Shown piece by piece: positions 1-10,389 of a stretch of DNA of 64,000 nucleotides. Position 1 is the first letter of the stretch. Each line of letters opens with the position of its first letter. A program made the position numbers and the translations under genes. This DNA is from Paenibacillus sp. PAMC 26794 (GTDB lineage Bacteria; Bacillota; Bacilli; Paenibacillales; Paenibacillaceae). The notes below the pieces were generated by a model. The model saw nothing but the letters and a program-made list of their open reading frames with translations, searched no databases and was not told the DNA's origin. The stretch is from NCBI RefSeq assembly GCF_000316035.1, contig NZ_ANHX01000041.1:62001-126000 (forward strand), in the 5' to 3' direction.

Positions 1-32
1 CCAACATCGTTTTTTTTTCATTATAAACAAAA

Positions 33-78
33 TACCCTATAAGATGGACTTTTTTCAAAGTGTCCATCTTATAGGGTA
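33..78 (-). terminator. Hairpin downstream of groEL, probable terminator
   Basis: A perfect 17-bp inverted repeat (33-49 with 62-78) encloses a 12-nt loop. Read leftward it is followed by a U-rich but interrupted tail (TTTTGTTTAT). It lies about 140 bp past the groEL stop, so it is the likely end of the groES-groEL transcript. It may also stop rightward transcription, where the tail TTTTAATA is weaker. Confidence 0.6.
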
Positions 79-186
79 CATTTTAATAGATATTAAGAAG
101 TGGTCTTTGTTTTATTTATCAATTGTAACAGTGACTGCTTCACAAATTCTTGTCACATCGTAACGAGAATTCACTCTGCCAGGCAA

Positions 187-1865
<1,679 letters not shown>

Positions 1866-1923
1866 CTAGTTTTTGTTGGAAAATGGTAGTGCTATATGGT
1901 TCGGTTATCCGATTAAATTTGAA

Positions 1924-2205
1924 TTAGTCGAGAATCGCGTGAATATCGCTCTCTTTCATAATCAAATATTCTTTACCTTCGAATTTGATTTCTGTACCGG
2001 CATATTTGGAGAAAATAACGCGATCTCCTTCTTTCACTTCCAGAGCTACACGTACGCCGTCTTTCAATACTCCAGCACCAACTGCAATGATTCTACCCTC
2101 TTGCGGTTTTTCTTTGGCGGAGTCCGGGAGTACGATCCCGAAAGAAGTTGTTTGTTCTTGCTCCAGTGGTTCTACCAATACGCGTTCACCTAAAGGTCTG
2201 ATCAT
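1924..2205 (-). CDS. groS: Co-chaperonin GroES (Hsp10)
   Basis: Heptameric lid of the GroEL chamber. The 93-aa product starts [11 protein letters not shown] and carries the mobile-loop region ([19 protein letters not shown], about residues 16-34) and the [15 protein letters not shown] core. The ATG at 2205 is chosen because AGGAGG lies 9 nt upstream; an open frame extends further upstream but runs through the promoter and operator, so it is not coding. First gene of the groES-groEL operon. Confidence 0.98.
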   Translation of the reverse strand: MIRPLGERVLVEPLEQEQTTSFGIVLPDSAKEKPQEGRIIAVGAGVLKDGVRVALEVKEGDRVIFSKYAGTEIKFEGKEYLIMKESDIHAILD

Positions 2206-2264
2206 GAAAAATAGCCTCCTTTTGAAATTATATAACGTTACATTGTAGGTTGTAGCCATATGTA

Positions 2265-2291
2265 TTAGCACTCGACAGTGTTCAGTGCTAA
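2265..2291 (-). promoter_or_regulatory. CIRCE operator (HrcA binding site)
   Basis: TTAGCACTC (2265-2273), nine spacer bases, then CAGTGCTAA (2283-2291). This matches the CIRCE consensus TTAGCACTC-N9-GAGTGCTAA with one mismatch in the second arm. It lies between the promoter and groS, where HrcA represses class I heat-shock genes in Bacillota. hrcA itself is not in the window. Confidence 0.95.
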
Positions 2292-2302
2292 CAACCAACT
2301 TT

Positions 2303-2331
2303 ATGATACTCAACTTGAAGCATGATTTCAA
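2303..2331 (-). promoter_or_regulatory. Sigma-A-type promoter of groES-groEL
   Basis: On the minus strand TTGAAA (2326-2331) and TATCAT (2303-2308) are separated by 17 bp. The CIRCE arms start just downstream, over the expected start site, as in other CIRCE-controlled operons. Confidence 0.75.
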
Positions 2332-2553
2332 GTCCTTTTGACGAATTCCTGCGAGAATTTACGTTGAATTTACACAAACATAGCCAAATTACACCCGCTG
2401 TGCCTGGTTCTATGTTGCAATTCACTAATCTTATTCTACGAAATTGTTTAACCCTTCTGCAACGTTAACAGACAGTCCCTTCCCCATTGTATCCATTGTT
2501 GAACATAATATGCCTGCTTGTCCTGTCGTGGTGGTCGGCAGTCTACAGAAATA

Positions 2554-2585
2554 GCCCGGATAAGAACAGAACGTCTTTTCCGGGC
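2554..2585 (-). terminator. Probable terminator of tatA-tatC
   Basis: GCCCGGATAAGA (2554-2565) pairs with TCTTTTCCGGGC (2574-2585): 12 positions, one T-T mismatch. It lies about 20 bp after the tatC stop. The tail read leftward (CTATTTCTGT) is only moderately U-rich. The remaining 2341-2553 stretch holds no gene I can support. Confidence 0.5.
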
Positions 2586-2604
2586 AGAGTGAAGCTGTCT
2601 TCGT

Positions 2605-3387
2605 TCAGCCCGCATGTTTCTTATCCTCGGCACGAACGTAGCGGGATTCGATCTCTTCATCGGCTGCAAGCTGCTTGCGATATACAATTGCGGATAATAA
2701 CACACTGATCTCATATAACAGGAGCAAGGGAATCATCACCAGCAGATCGGAAATGAAGTCTGGTGGTGTAATAACCACTGCAATGAAGATCAGAACAAAA
2801 TAAGAGACTCTGCGCATCTTGCGAAGACGAATTGGATTCAGAATCCGCAGTCCTGTCAGAAACATAATAAGTAAAGGAAGTTCAAATAACAGGGACACAG
2901 GCAACACAATGCCAAACAGGAAGCTGAAATACTGCTTCATCCCGTAGGTCTCCACAAGCCCCATCTTCTCCGTAATTGCTGTGGTGAAGGCAAGTGCCAT
3001 CGGAAAAATAACATAATACGAGAAAGCCATACCTGTCAGAAATAACAGAAATACATAGGGCACATACTTCAGCGTTGCTTTTCGCTCGCGCGGTTTTAGC
3101 CCTGGACTAACAAACTTCCAGATCTGATACACCGTAAACGGCAGCGTAATAATAAGTGAAAACAAACCGGCAATCTTCATGTAGATGCCAATCCCGTCCC
3201 AGAACGAGAAGGCATGCAATACAAAACCTTTTGCCGACTCTGCCTTCGTCAGATATTGGTATACCGGGTCCGCCACAAAAAATCCTGCAATCAGTCCCAG
3301 CACAAAAATGCTTAGTACATAGATCAGCCGCTTGCGCAGCTCGCTCAGATGTTCCGTAATTGACATTTCTTCCATTTGCTGCGTCAT
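2605..3387 (-). CDS. tatC: Sec-independent translocase TatC
   Basis: Core receptor of the twin-arginine pathway, exporting folded proteins across the cytoplasmic membrane. The protein (about 260 aa) has the N-terminal TatC signature ITEHLSELRKRL at residues 10-21 and six hydrophobic segments, consistent with the six-helix family. The first ATG (3387) has only a G-rich stretch upstream; ATGs at codons 5 and 8 are alternatives, so the exact start is uncertain by a few residues. It follows tatA by 79 bp, forming a minimal TatA-TatC pair like B. subtilis TatAy-TatCy in the same neighbourhood. Confidence 0.95.
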   Translation of the reverse strand: MTQQMEEMSITEHLSELRKRLIYVLSIFVLGLIAGFFVADPVYQYLTKAESAKGFVLHAFSFWDGIGIYMKIAGLFSLIITLPFTVYQIWKFVSPGLKPRERKATLKYVPYVFLLFLTGMAFSYYVIFPMALAFTTAITEKMGLVETYGMKQYFSFLFGIVLPVSLLFELPLLIMFLTGLRILNPIRLRKMRRVSYFVLIFIAVVITPPDFISDLLVMIPLLLLYEISVLLSAIVYRKQLAADEEIESRYVRAEDKKHAG

Positions 3388-3466
3388 GCCTGCCCCCCCA
3401 TTATTGCCAGCTTAAAATACAAAACCCTTCCGGCAGGAAGGGATTTCTCTTTCATTGCCGTCAAGA

Positions 3467-3718
3467 TTATTCCGGCAGGCGTTTATCAGCAGGCTTGTCT
3501 GCAGGTGTGCTCTCAGCCGCCAGCGGTTTCGCCTTCTCCTGCTCTTTGCGATTGGACGAGTCATCCTCAGAGATAATCTCGCGAGCGCCCTCTTTGAATT
3601 CACGGAAGGTACGCCCAACTGCACGTCCCAGTTCCGGAAGTTTGTTGGGTCCAAACAATAATAACGCAACTATGACCAGCAATATAATTCCTGTTGGCCC
3701 AATTCCAAAACCTCCCAC
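3467..3718 (-). CDS. tatA: Sec-independent translocase TatA
   Basis: Pore-forming partner of TatC. The 83-aa protein has a short N-out transmembrane helix (about residues 8-23), the FGP hinge at residues 22-24, the amphipathic helix PNKLPELGRAVGRTFREFKEG, and a charged Lys/Glu/Pro-rich tail. It starts at GTG (3718) with AAAGGAG at good distance upstream. No separate TatB is present, as is usual in Bacillota. Confidence 0.95.
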   Translation of the reverse strand: MGGFGIGPTGIILLVIVALLLFGPNKLPELGRAVGRTFREFKEGAREIISEDDSSNRKEQEKAKPLAAESTPADKPADKRLPE

Positions 3719-3805
3719 AGCTATCTCTCCTTTGTTTCAAATTGGAAGATGCAAACCTCTGTTCACTTGCTCAAACGATGCCAAGCTTTTTTCAGATTTA
3801 TTGCA

Positions 3806-3814
3806 ATCATATCA
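3806..3814 (-). promoter_or_regulatory. Candidate extended -10 promoter for tatA-tatC
   Basis: Minus-strand TGA followed by TATGAT (3814 to 3806) is an extended -10 element. The -35 at 17-18 bp (TTATGT-like) is weak. It sits 90 bp upstream of the tatA GTG, between mogA and tatA. Confidence 0.4.
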
Positions 3815-3926
3815 CAATTGTAACCACTTACATAACCCGCAAAATTCACAAATAAGAGATGTCACTATAACAATCTAACACCGGTTCATGGCTAATCGGA
3901 TATCTTGCCCCAGAGTCCATGCTCGA

Positions 3927-4412
3927 TTATTGCTTGAACTGACCCGTAACCATCAGCAGCGCTTCCGGAAGCTGATCCATAATGGCAGCCAGATGTTCAT
4001 GCACACCCTTCGGTGTGCCTGGCAGATTAACAATCAGCGTACGTCCACGAATGCCACATACCCCGCGGAACAGCATTGCAGAACGGTTTTTGCTCATTAC
4101 ACTGTACCGCATGGCCTCTGCCATCCCGGGAACTTCCCGTTCAATCACGCGCCGGGTCGCTTCCGGAGTAATATCACGAATGGCCAGCTCCGTGCCACCG
4201 GTAGTCAGCACCAGATCGGCGTGAAAATAATCCGTCATCTCAATCAAAGCCGCAATAATCTCATCGGGTTCATCCGGAACGATACGGTACTCCACGATTT
4301 GACCACCCAGCTCTTCTTCCACCAGCTCCCGAATGACTTGTGCACTCGTATCCTCACGTTCCCCGCGGGCTCCTTTGTCACTGGCTGTCAGGATTGCTGT
4401 TCTCCACACCAT
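3927..4412 (-). CDS. mogA: MogA/MoaB-family molybdopterin adenylyltransferase
   Basis: Predicted to adenylate molybdopterin before molybdenum insertion in cofactor biosynthesis. About 161 aa. It starts MVWRTAILTASDKGARGEREDTS, typical of the family, and has the TTGGTE nucleotide/pterin-binding loop near residue 70 and a conserved LPGTPKGV segment near residue 135. ATG 4412 is favoured over an upstream in-frame GTG (4421), because AAGGG lies 8-9 nt ahead of the ATG. It follows moaC by 37 bp, so it is co-transcribed with moaC and the cyclo-ligase gene. MogA and MoaB cannot be separated by eye. Confidence 0.9.
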   Translation of the reverse strand: MVWRTAILTASDKGARGEREDTSAQVIRELVEEELGGQIVEYRIVPDEPDEIIAALIEMTDYFHADLVLTTGGTELAIRDITPEATRRVIEREVPGMAEAMRYSVMSKNRSAMLFRGVCGIRGRTLIVNLPGTPKGVHEHLAAIMDQLPEALLMVTGQFKQ

Positions 4413-4449
4413 AAAGATCACCCTTCTCCTCTATGAAAATAAATATTGC

Positions 4450-4953
4450 CTATCGGCTGTAATCACCGTTTTTGCCACCACTCTTGGAATTCAGCATGGT
4501 TGGACCGATAATCATATCTTTTTGCATGACCTTGCACATGTCATAGACCGTCAGTGCTGCAGCTGAGGCAGCCGTGAGTGCCTCCATCTCAACACCCGTT
4601 TTGCCTTCGGTTTTGACAGTAACTTCAATGTGTAATTCATCCACTCCGTTATCATGAAAACGAATATCCACACCTGTCAGTGCCAGCGGATGGCACATCG
4701 GAATCCAGTCCGACGTTTTCTTCGCGCCTTGAATCCCGGCAATCTGAGCCACAGCCAGAACATCACCTTTGCCGATTCGGCCCTCCCGAATCGCTTCCAG
4801 TGTATCTGGATTCATCGTCACCTTGGTTACGGCTACAGCCGTACGTACGGTAATTTCCTTACCTGAAATATCAACCATCCGGGCCCGCCCCTGTTCATTA
4901 AAATGGGTCAGTTTGCCACCCGAAGCCTGGCCGTTGTTCACTTCTGAACTCAA
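4450..4953 (-). CDS. moaC: Cyclic pyranopterin monophosphate synthase MoaC
   Basis: Second enzyme of molybdenum cofactor synthesis, converting 3',8-cyclo-7,8-dihydro-GTP to cyclic pyranopterin monophosphate. The 167-aa protein contains the conserved [12 protein letters not shown] (about residues 86-97) and [22 protein letters not shown] regions that carry the catalytic His and Lys. The start appears to be TTG (4953) with AAGGG upstream; no better ATG precedes the conserved N-terminal KLTHFNEQG. It sits 15 bp after the cyclo-ligase gene. B. subtilis has moaC (ydiG) at the same place, but followed by rex, which is absent here. Confidence 0.95.
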   Translation of the reverse strand: MSSEVNNGQASGGKLTHFNEQGRARMVDISGKEITVRTAVAVTKVTMNPDTLEAIREGRIGKGDVLAVAQIAGIQGAKKTSDWIPMCHPLALTGVDIRFHDNGVDELHIEVTVKTEGKTGVEMEALTAASAAALTVYDMCKVMQKDMIIGPTMLNSKSGGKNGDYSR

Positions 4954-4968
4954 TCACATCACAACCCT

Positions 4969-5607
4969 TTATTCGATATGTAATATACCTTCGGTTGTTA
5001 TCAACAGATCAATCCGCAGATCGAGCAGGTCCATCGGAATCTCCTCCTGTAGCTGACCCGGCAACACCATCGCAGCCATCAACGGTTTCTTGCCCGTCAT
5101 CGCACATGTGGCTGCAAGCGTCTCGGCAAAACGATCATAATAACCGCCACCATAACCAATGCGCCCGCCATGTAGATCATAACCAAGCCCAGGTACCAGA
5201 ACGAGATCGATATCCGGCCAATCTTCAGGTGAAAGAACTTCACAGGAATCCTTGGGTTCCGGTATCCCCCATATGCCTGGCTCCAGATCTTGTTCTCCGG
5301 TCACCCGCCATAGCTCCATTCGAGGTGGATTCGCCAACACCTTTGGTGCAAACATCACATCTCCATGATTCCAGCCCTCTTGAAACCAAAAAGCTGTGGA
5401 TGCTTCGCTTCCATAGGACAAATAACTGAATATAACGAGTGGTCTGTTCACGACCTTGCTCTTGGCCTGTCTAAGGCGCTCCAGCTCCCGCTTCACTCCA
5501 GCGTTAATCTTAGTCATCGCCTGCTGACGCATGCTCGCATCCATCAGATCACGGCTCTGTCTTAGTCTGGATCGAAGCTGACTTTTCAGTTCCGCATGAT
5601 CCTGCAT
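4969..5607 (-). CDS. 5-formyltetrahydrofolate cyclo-ligase
   Basis: Converts 5-formyl-THF to 5,10-methenyl-THF using ATP. 212 aa, normal for the family. The signature GRIGYGGGYYDRF near residues 149-161 is the ATP/substrate-binding motif, and LVPGLGYD precedes it. The N-terminus is basic (LRSRLRQSRDLM). ATG 5607 has AGGAGG 13 nt upstream. First gene of a leftward operon with moaC and mogA; a shared link to pterin/folate chemistry is plausible but co-location may be only historical. Confidence 0.95.
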   Translation of the reverse strand: MQDHAELKSQLRSRLRQSRDLMDASMRQQAMTKINAGVKRELERLRQAKSKVVNRPLVIFSYLSYGSEASTAFWFQEGWNHGDVMFAPKVLANPPRMELWRVTGEQDLEPGIWGIPEPKDSCEVLSPEDWPDIDLVLVPGLGYDLHGGRIGYGGGYYDRFAETLAATCAMTGKKPLMAAMVLPGQLQEEIPMDLLDLRIDLLITTEGILHIE

Positions 5608-5886
5608 ATCCTTGAATAACCTCCTGTTGATAGGGAAGGTAGAAAAAAGCTCTCATTAAAAACAATTTATATGTTATGACCAGTTGTCATCTTGTTGAAA
5701 TGGTTAAAATGATTCATTTTCTGCAAAATCCTCATGTAATAACATGCCTTCTTTCAGTTTATCATTGATTGATCAAAAAGACTACATGCCCCATGCGTTC
5801 CCAATCGGTGCAATTGCTCTGTATTTCATGTAAACTGAGATATAGTTGTCATATCAAGAACTGGACCTATGGAGGAACTTAATTTT

Positions 5887-7845
5887 ATGCTGCTGCAAGT
5901 ATCCGGAATTATCAAACGTTTTGGTGTCGATCCAATCCTGGACGGCGTGAACTTACAAATATTAGAACGCGAGCGCATCGGCCTCGTTGGTGTAAACGGT
6001 GCAGGGAAATCCACTTTGCTCAAAATTGTAGCCGGTGAAATGTCCTATGACGGAGGACAGATTTTCAAATCCAAAGAAACGACGCTCGGTTACCTGGCTC
6101 AGAACAGCGGGCTACAATCCGACCGTAACATCTGGGAAGAAATGATGAACGTCTTCGCTCACCTGACACAGGCTGAAGCCGATTTGCGTCAGATGGAACG
6201 CGATATTGCCGACCCTGCCCAGATGGAAGATGAGAAAAAGTATGCTGACCTGCTGGAACGTTATGCGAAACGCTCCGACTGGTTCAAGGACCATGGCGGT
6301 TATGAAATGGAAACCCGCATTCGCAGCGTACTGCACGGGATGGGATTCGGCGAATTTTCGCCAGACACCCCCATTGCTACTCTGAGCGGCGGGCAGAAGA
6401 CACGCCTTGCGCTTGCTCGTATTTTGCTTCAGGCACCTGATCTGCTCATGCTGGACGAGCCTACCAACTATCTTGATATCGCCACCCTTACTTGGTTGGA
6501 AGATTATCTGAGAGGTTATTCAGGCGCACTGCTCGTGGTATCCCATGACCGGTACTTCCTTGATCGACTCGTAACAACCATCGTTGAGATCGAACGTCAC
6601 CGCTCCAAAAAATATACGGGCAATTACAGCCGTTATATGGAGCTCAAGGCTGCCGAGTATGAAACTCAGATGAAGCAATATGAGAAACAGCAAGGCGAAA
6701 TCTCCAAGATGGAAGATTTTGTTCAGAAAAACATCGTACGTGCTTCGACGACCAAACGGGCGCAAAGCCGGCGCAAAGCCCTCGACAAAATGGAGCGGCT
6801 TGATAAACCGATGGGAGATTTGAAAAAAGCCCATTTTTCCTTCGAAACCGCCGTTATGTCAGGCAAGGAAGTACTTCGTGTGGATCAACTTTCTGTCGCT
6901 TATGACGAGGCTTCTCCATTGTTCCGCAATGTATCCTTCGATCTACGGCGCGGGGAAACGGTTGCTCTGATTGGACCAAACGGTATTGGTAAATCCACCA
7001 TGCTGAAGTGTCTTACGGGAAGTTTACGTCCGGTAACCGGGGAGATCCAATGGGGAACAAAAGTGCAGATCGGCTATTATGATCAGGAACAGACTGGGCT
7101 CAATCCGTCCAACACGGTTCTGGAAGAACTGTGGAGTGCCTATCCCGGGATGGAAGAAGCACGCATTCGGACCGTACTGGGGAACTTTTTGTTCAGCGGT
7201 GACGATGTGCTCAAGAAAATCTCCTCCCTCAGCGGCGGTGAGAAAGCACGTGTGTCTCTCTCCAAGCTGATGCTGAAGGAAGCCAACATGCTCATTCTGG
7301 ATGAGCCTACGAACCATCTCGACCTGTTTGCCAAAGAAGTGCTGGAAGCGGCATTAATGGATTATGAAGGCACCCTGCTGTTCATCTCCCATGACCGGTA
7401 CTTCCTCAACAAAATGGCTGAACGCATTGTTGAGCTTCATCCAGGCGGCACAGAACAATATCTCGGTAATTACGATGATTATGTGGAGAAAAAACAGGAG
7501 CTTGAGGACATCGCACGTGAAGCTGCTGAGGCACGTCAGGCTTCAGCCAAGAACTCGTCCAAATCCGATCTGAACACAGCCACAACCGAAAAATCCGGAG
7601 CGGCTTCATTCGAAGCGGAAAAACAGGCGAAGCGTGAAGAGCGTAACCGGCAACGCAAGCAAGAAGCTTTGGAACAACAGATTGCAGAGCTGGAAACGAA
7701 GATTACAGAGCTTGAGGCACAGATGGCTCTGCCTGAAATCTATCAGGATTATATGAAGCTGCAAGAACTCCAGCAACAATCGGAGGAACACAAAGCAGAA
7801 CTCACCAAGGCATACGAGGACTGGGAAGAACTAGCTATGGAATAG
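5887..7845 (+). CDS. ABC-F family ATPase (YdiF-like)
   Basis: Soluble ABC-F protein without transmembrane segments, predicted to act on the ribosome. Two ATPase domains are clear: Walker A GVNGAGKS (residues 35-42) and GPNGIGKS, signatures LSGGQKTRLALAR and LSGGEKARVSLSK, and Walker B blocks LDEPTNYLD and LDEPTNHLD. A charged coiled-coil tail rich in Glu, Gln and Lys fills about the last 100 residues. The start at 5887 is preferred because GGAGG lies 12 nt upstream; the in-frame ATG at 5869 overlaps that Shine-Dalgarno. About 652 aa. Its place between the moaC genes and tsaD matches ydiF of B. subtilis. Translation-factor versus antibiotic-protection roles cannot be told from sequence. Confidence 0.95.
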   Translation: MLLQVSGIIKRFGVDPILDGVNLQILERERIGLVGVNGAGKSTLLKIVAGEMSYDGGQIFKSKETTLGYLAQNSGLQSDRNIWEEMMNVFAHLTQAEADLRQMERDIADPAQMEDEKKYADLLERYAKRSDWFKDHGGYEMETRIRSVLHGMGFGEFSPDTPIATLSGGQKTRLALARILLQAPDLLMLDEPTNYLDIATLTWLEDYLRGYSGALLVVSHDRYFLDRLVTTIVEIERHRSKKYTGNYSRYMELKAAEYETQMKQYEKQQGEISKMEDFVQKNIVRASTTKRAQSRRKALDKMERLDKPMGDLKKAHFSFETAVMSGKEVLRVDQLSVAYDEASPLFRNVSFDLRRGETVALIGPNGIGKSTMLKCLTGSLRPVTGEIQWGTKVQIGYYDQEQTGLNPSNTVLEELWSAYPGMEEARIRTVLGNFLFSGDDVLKKISSLSGGEKARVSLSKLMLKEANMLILDEPTNHLDLFAKEVLEAALMDYEGTLLFISHDRYFLNKMAERIVELHPGGTEQYLGNYDDYVEKKQELEDIAREAAEARQASAKNSSKSDLNTATTEKSGAASFEAEKQAKREERNRQRKQEALEQQIAELETKITELEAQMALPEIYQDYMKLQELQQQSEEHKAELTKAYEDWEELAME

Positions 7846-7908
7846 TACGAATAGTACAGACTCAGACCATGGCTTGATCGCGTCCATACAAGTATAGTTG
7901 TACCACCG

Positions 7909-7936
7909 GCTGATTCCTTATTGGGATCGGCTTTTT
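7909..7936 (+). terminator. Terminator of the ABC-F gene
   Basis: GCTGATTCC (7909-7917) pairs with GGGATCGGC (7923-7931), including two G-U pairs in RNA, followed by five T residues. It lies 64 bp after the stop codon. Confidence 0.8.
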
Positions 7937-7944
7937 GTTTGTTT

Positions 7945-7974
7945 AGGAGGAGTATGTTGAGGAGGAGTATATTG
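7945..7974 (+). repeat. 15-bp tandem direct repeat
   Basis: Two adjacent copies of AGGAGGAGTATGTTG / AGGAGGAGTATATTG (one difference). They look like duplicated Shine-Dalgarno sites, but the reading frames that follow have no coding character. Significance unknown. Confidence 0.6.
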
Positions 7975-8115
7975 AAGCTATGCTTATTTCGCTCCTTATG
8001 TTTGTTATATTCCTTGAGATTGAACTCTAACATATGGAGGTCGTGGGACATATTTTGGCTTTTGTCAAATTCACTCGAAAGAAGAGAAATATTTTTGTAT
8101 GATTCCCCCTCACAC

Positions 8116-8343
8116 TTATCCACAAGAAATCAAGATAGCAAGCATATTAATAAGCTTAATTATACAGCGGTAGAATAGCCTTTTACACACAAAAACCATA
8201 TTTATCCACTAAGTTATCCACATTATCCACAACTTTGTTGATAGTAAGGAGTCATTCTATCCCCTAAACTCTTTTTGTTTCGAAAACTATACTGGTTTGG
8301 CTTTGGGGTAGTTACCCACAATTTTCACTGGATATGTGGATAA
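8116..8343. promoter_or_regulatory. DnaA-box cluster
   Basis: Four perfect copies of TTATCCACA: 8116-8124, 8214-8222 and 8223-8231 on the plus strand and 8335-8343 on the minus strand. Two more have one mismatch: 8202-8210 (TTATCCACT) and 8312-8320 (TTACCCACA). The copies at 8202, 8214 and 8223 form a tight array. No dnaA, dnaN or other oriC gene is nearby, so this is more like an origin-distal DnaA-binding cluster than oriC. The rest of the 7846-8523 gap holds only the two terminators and the small repeat listed separately. Confidence 0.8.
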
Positions 8344-8407
8344 CTATAGTCACACCTTGACAAATGCATCTTTCCACTCCTCAATGCTCCTCCATAATAA
8401 GACAAAA

Positions 8408-8433
8408 GCAGACCTTTGTCGTTCAAGGCCTGC
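8408..8433 (-). terminator. Terminator of leuA
   Basis: GCAGACCTT (8408-8416) and AAGGCCTGC (8425-8433) form a 9-bp stem in the leftward RNA with one G-U pair, followed by UUUUGUCUU. It lies about 90 bp past the leuA stop, on the gene side of the DnaA-box cluster. Confidence 0.75.
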
Positions 8434-8523
8434 CCGTCATTTATTTACTATATGCCATGCATATTTACATCGAATTGCAATTGCTACTATTGCCGCTGTA
8501 GATACGATCTGGAAAAAGATGTT

Positions 8524-10083
8524 TTACGCATGTGCTTCTTGTTCATGATGTTCGGAAGACTCGGCCTTCAGCCCAGCAGCATTACAAGCTGCTACATAAG
8601 CAAGACCGGCAGCCATGACGATATCATTATGTGTTGCCGTTCCCCGGAACTCACGTCCTGCACGCTCCACGGTAACTACAGCTTCTGCGCTTGCACCCTC
8701 TCCACCACTCAAGGCATGCATCTCCATATCAACAAATGCAATATCATCGGAAATGCTCTGACCAATCGCACGGATGGTTGCATCCACGGGTCCACCGCCA
8801 ACAGCGGAGTAAGAATGTTCTCCAGCGCTTGTGCGAATACGTACGGCGGCCATCCGATCCGTCATGCTGCCCGCCGTCACCTGCAATTCAACCAGCTCAT
8901 AATCCTGTGCAGGAATATTCATGGTCTGGCTAACCATCTGCAATAACTGGTCGTCACTGACCACTTTTTGCTGGTCTGCGGTTTCTTTGAATACCTCATA
9001 CAATTGCTCCATCTGTTGCTCATCCGGTTCAAAACCGTATTTGCGAACCCGATCCTTCAGGGCGTGACGACCGGAGTGTTTGCCCAGAATAATCATGCTG
9101 CGTGGAATACCCAGCGCTTCCGGGTCCATAATCTCATAGGTGTTCCGATTCTTCAGCAGACCATCCTGATGGATGCCTGATTCATGCTGGAATGCATTAC
9201 GTCCCACCACCGGTTTATTGTACGCAATCGGGAAGTGCATCGCACGGCTAATCTGACGTGAAGTCTCATACAGCTGATTCAGCTTAATGTTCGTCGTTGC
9301 ACCAATTGCGTCACCCCGAGTCTCCAGCGCCATAATCAGCTCTTCCAGTGCACAGTTCCCCGTCCGTTCTCCGATACCATTGATGGTCACTTCAATCTGG
9401 GTAGCTCCATTGGCAATTGCAGCCAAGCTATTGGCTACAGCCAAACCCAGATCATTATGACAGTGGGCACTATAGCGAACCTGATCGCCACCTCTTGCAC
9501 CCTCACGCACCCGGCGGAACATCTCACCATACTCATGTGGCAGGGCATATCCGACCGTATCCGGCAGATTGATAATGCTGGCCCCGGCTTCAATGGCGAC
9601 TTCAACCATTTCAATCAGATCGTCCATTTTGGTACGGGCAGCGTCCATAGCTGTGAACTCTACGATGTCCGTGAACTGACGTGCATAAGATACCATCTCA
9701 CGAGCGGTAGCCACCACTTCACTGCGCGGACGGCGCAGTTGATGCTCAATGTGAATATCCGAAGAAGAGATAAACAGGTGAATTCGGCGCCGTGCTGCAT
9801 CCGCTGTTGCTTGAACTGCTGCATCGATATCACCTTTGACCGCACGCGCGAATCCACAGATCTCCACGTTCTGCAACTGTCTCGAAATCGCCTGAACCGC
9901 CGCGAACTCACCTGGACTGGAGATCGGGAATCCAGGCTCAATGACGTCGATACCCAGAGAAGCCAGTTGATGTGCCAGTTCAATCTTTTGCTCGGGTTGC
10001 AGACTTGCTCCTGGTGCCTGTTCTCCATCACGCAGCGTTGTATCAAAAATCTCAATCATGCGTTTGTTATTAGTTGTTGTCAT
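8524..10083 (-). CDS. leuA: 2-isopropylmalate synthase
   Basis: Condenses acetyl-CoA with 2-ketoisovalerate, the first committed step of leucine synthesis. About 519 aa. The N-terminal TIM-barrel domain has the LeuA signature FDTTLRDGEQAPG, the metal-binding SAHCHNDLGLAVANS, and the NGIGERTGNCALEE region; a LeuA dimer/allosteric domain follows (about residues 390-505, SAVGGGPVDA, GRGTATHNDIV-like end). ATG 10083 is chosen because GGAGG lies 9 nt upstream; TTG 10092 and ATG 10089 are too close to it. Leucine control is expected from two T-box leaders upstream. Other leu/ilv genes are not adjacent, so it is a stand-alone leuA. Confidence 0.95.
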   Translation of the reverse strand: MTTTNNKRMIEIFDTTLRDGEQAPGASLQPEQKIELAHQLASLGIDVIEPGFPISSPGEFAAVQAISRQLQNVEICGFARAVKGDIDAAVQATADAARRRIHLFISSSDIHIEHQLRRPRSEVVATAREMVSYARQFTDIVEFTAMDAARTKMDDLIEMVEVAIEAGASIINLPDTVGYALPHEYGEMFRRVREGARGGDQVRYSAHCHNDLGLAVANSLAAIANGATQIEVTINGIGERTGNCALEELIMALETRGDAIGATTNIKLNQLYETSRQISRAMHFPIAYNKPVVGRNAFQHESGIHQDGLLKNRNTYEIMDPEALGIPRSMIILGKHSGRHALKDRVRKYGFEPDEQQMEQLYEVFKETADQQKVVSDDQLLQMVSQTMNIPAQDYELVELQVTAGSMTDRMAAVRIRTSAGEHSYSAVGGGPVDATIRAIGQSISDDIAFVDMEMHALSGGEGASAEAVVTVERAGREFRGTATHNDIVMAAGLAYVAACNAAGLKAESSEHHEQEAHA

Positions 10084-10389
10084 ATCCATCAACCTCCATC
10101 AAATTTTTATAATCGTTTCGTTGTGACCCACGAGCCACAGAACACCCGCTGATCGCCGTCACTGTTGTTATATACTTTGTTTGTAAACGCGTATGTTGTT
10201 TGTAGCTTAGTCCTTGGTGATCACTAATACCTGTGAATGTTTAGTGCCTATACTTGTTGTTCAATGTTCATTACTCGTTCGTTTTATATCCTGCTTACCC
10301 TCATGACAGAGTGTACGTCGACTTACACCCTGACCTTCTGATTCTTCAATCTCCATATGGTTCTTCCCATGCCCACCCTGCTGCCGGCA

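Noticed and set aside
7921-8178. 85-codon frame on the plus strand after the ABC-F terminator
   Set aside because: It begins within the terminator, its product is Leu/Ser/Arg-rich without a family, and it runs through a DnaA box. The apparent ribosome-binding sites are part of a small tandem repeat and lie too close to the ATG.
8116-8343. Chromosomal origin oriC
   Set aside because: DnaA boxes are present, but dnaA, dnaN, rpmH and gyrase genes are absent and there is no clear unwinding element beside the boxes. An accessory DnaA cluster fits better.
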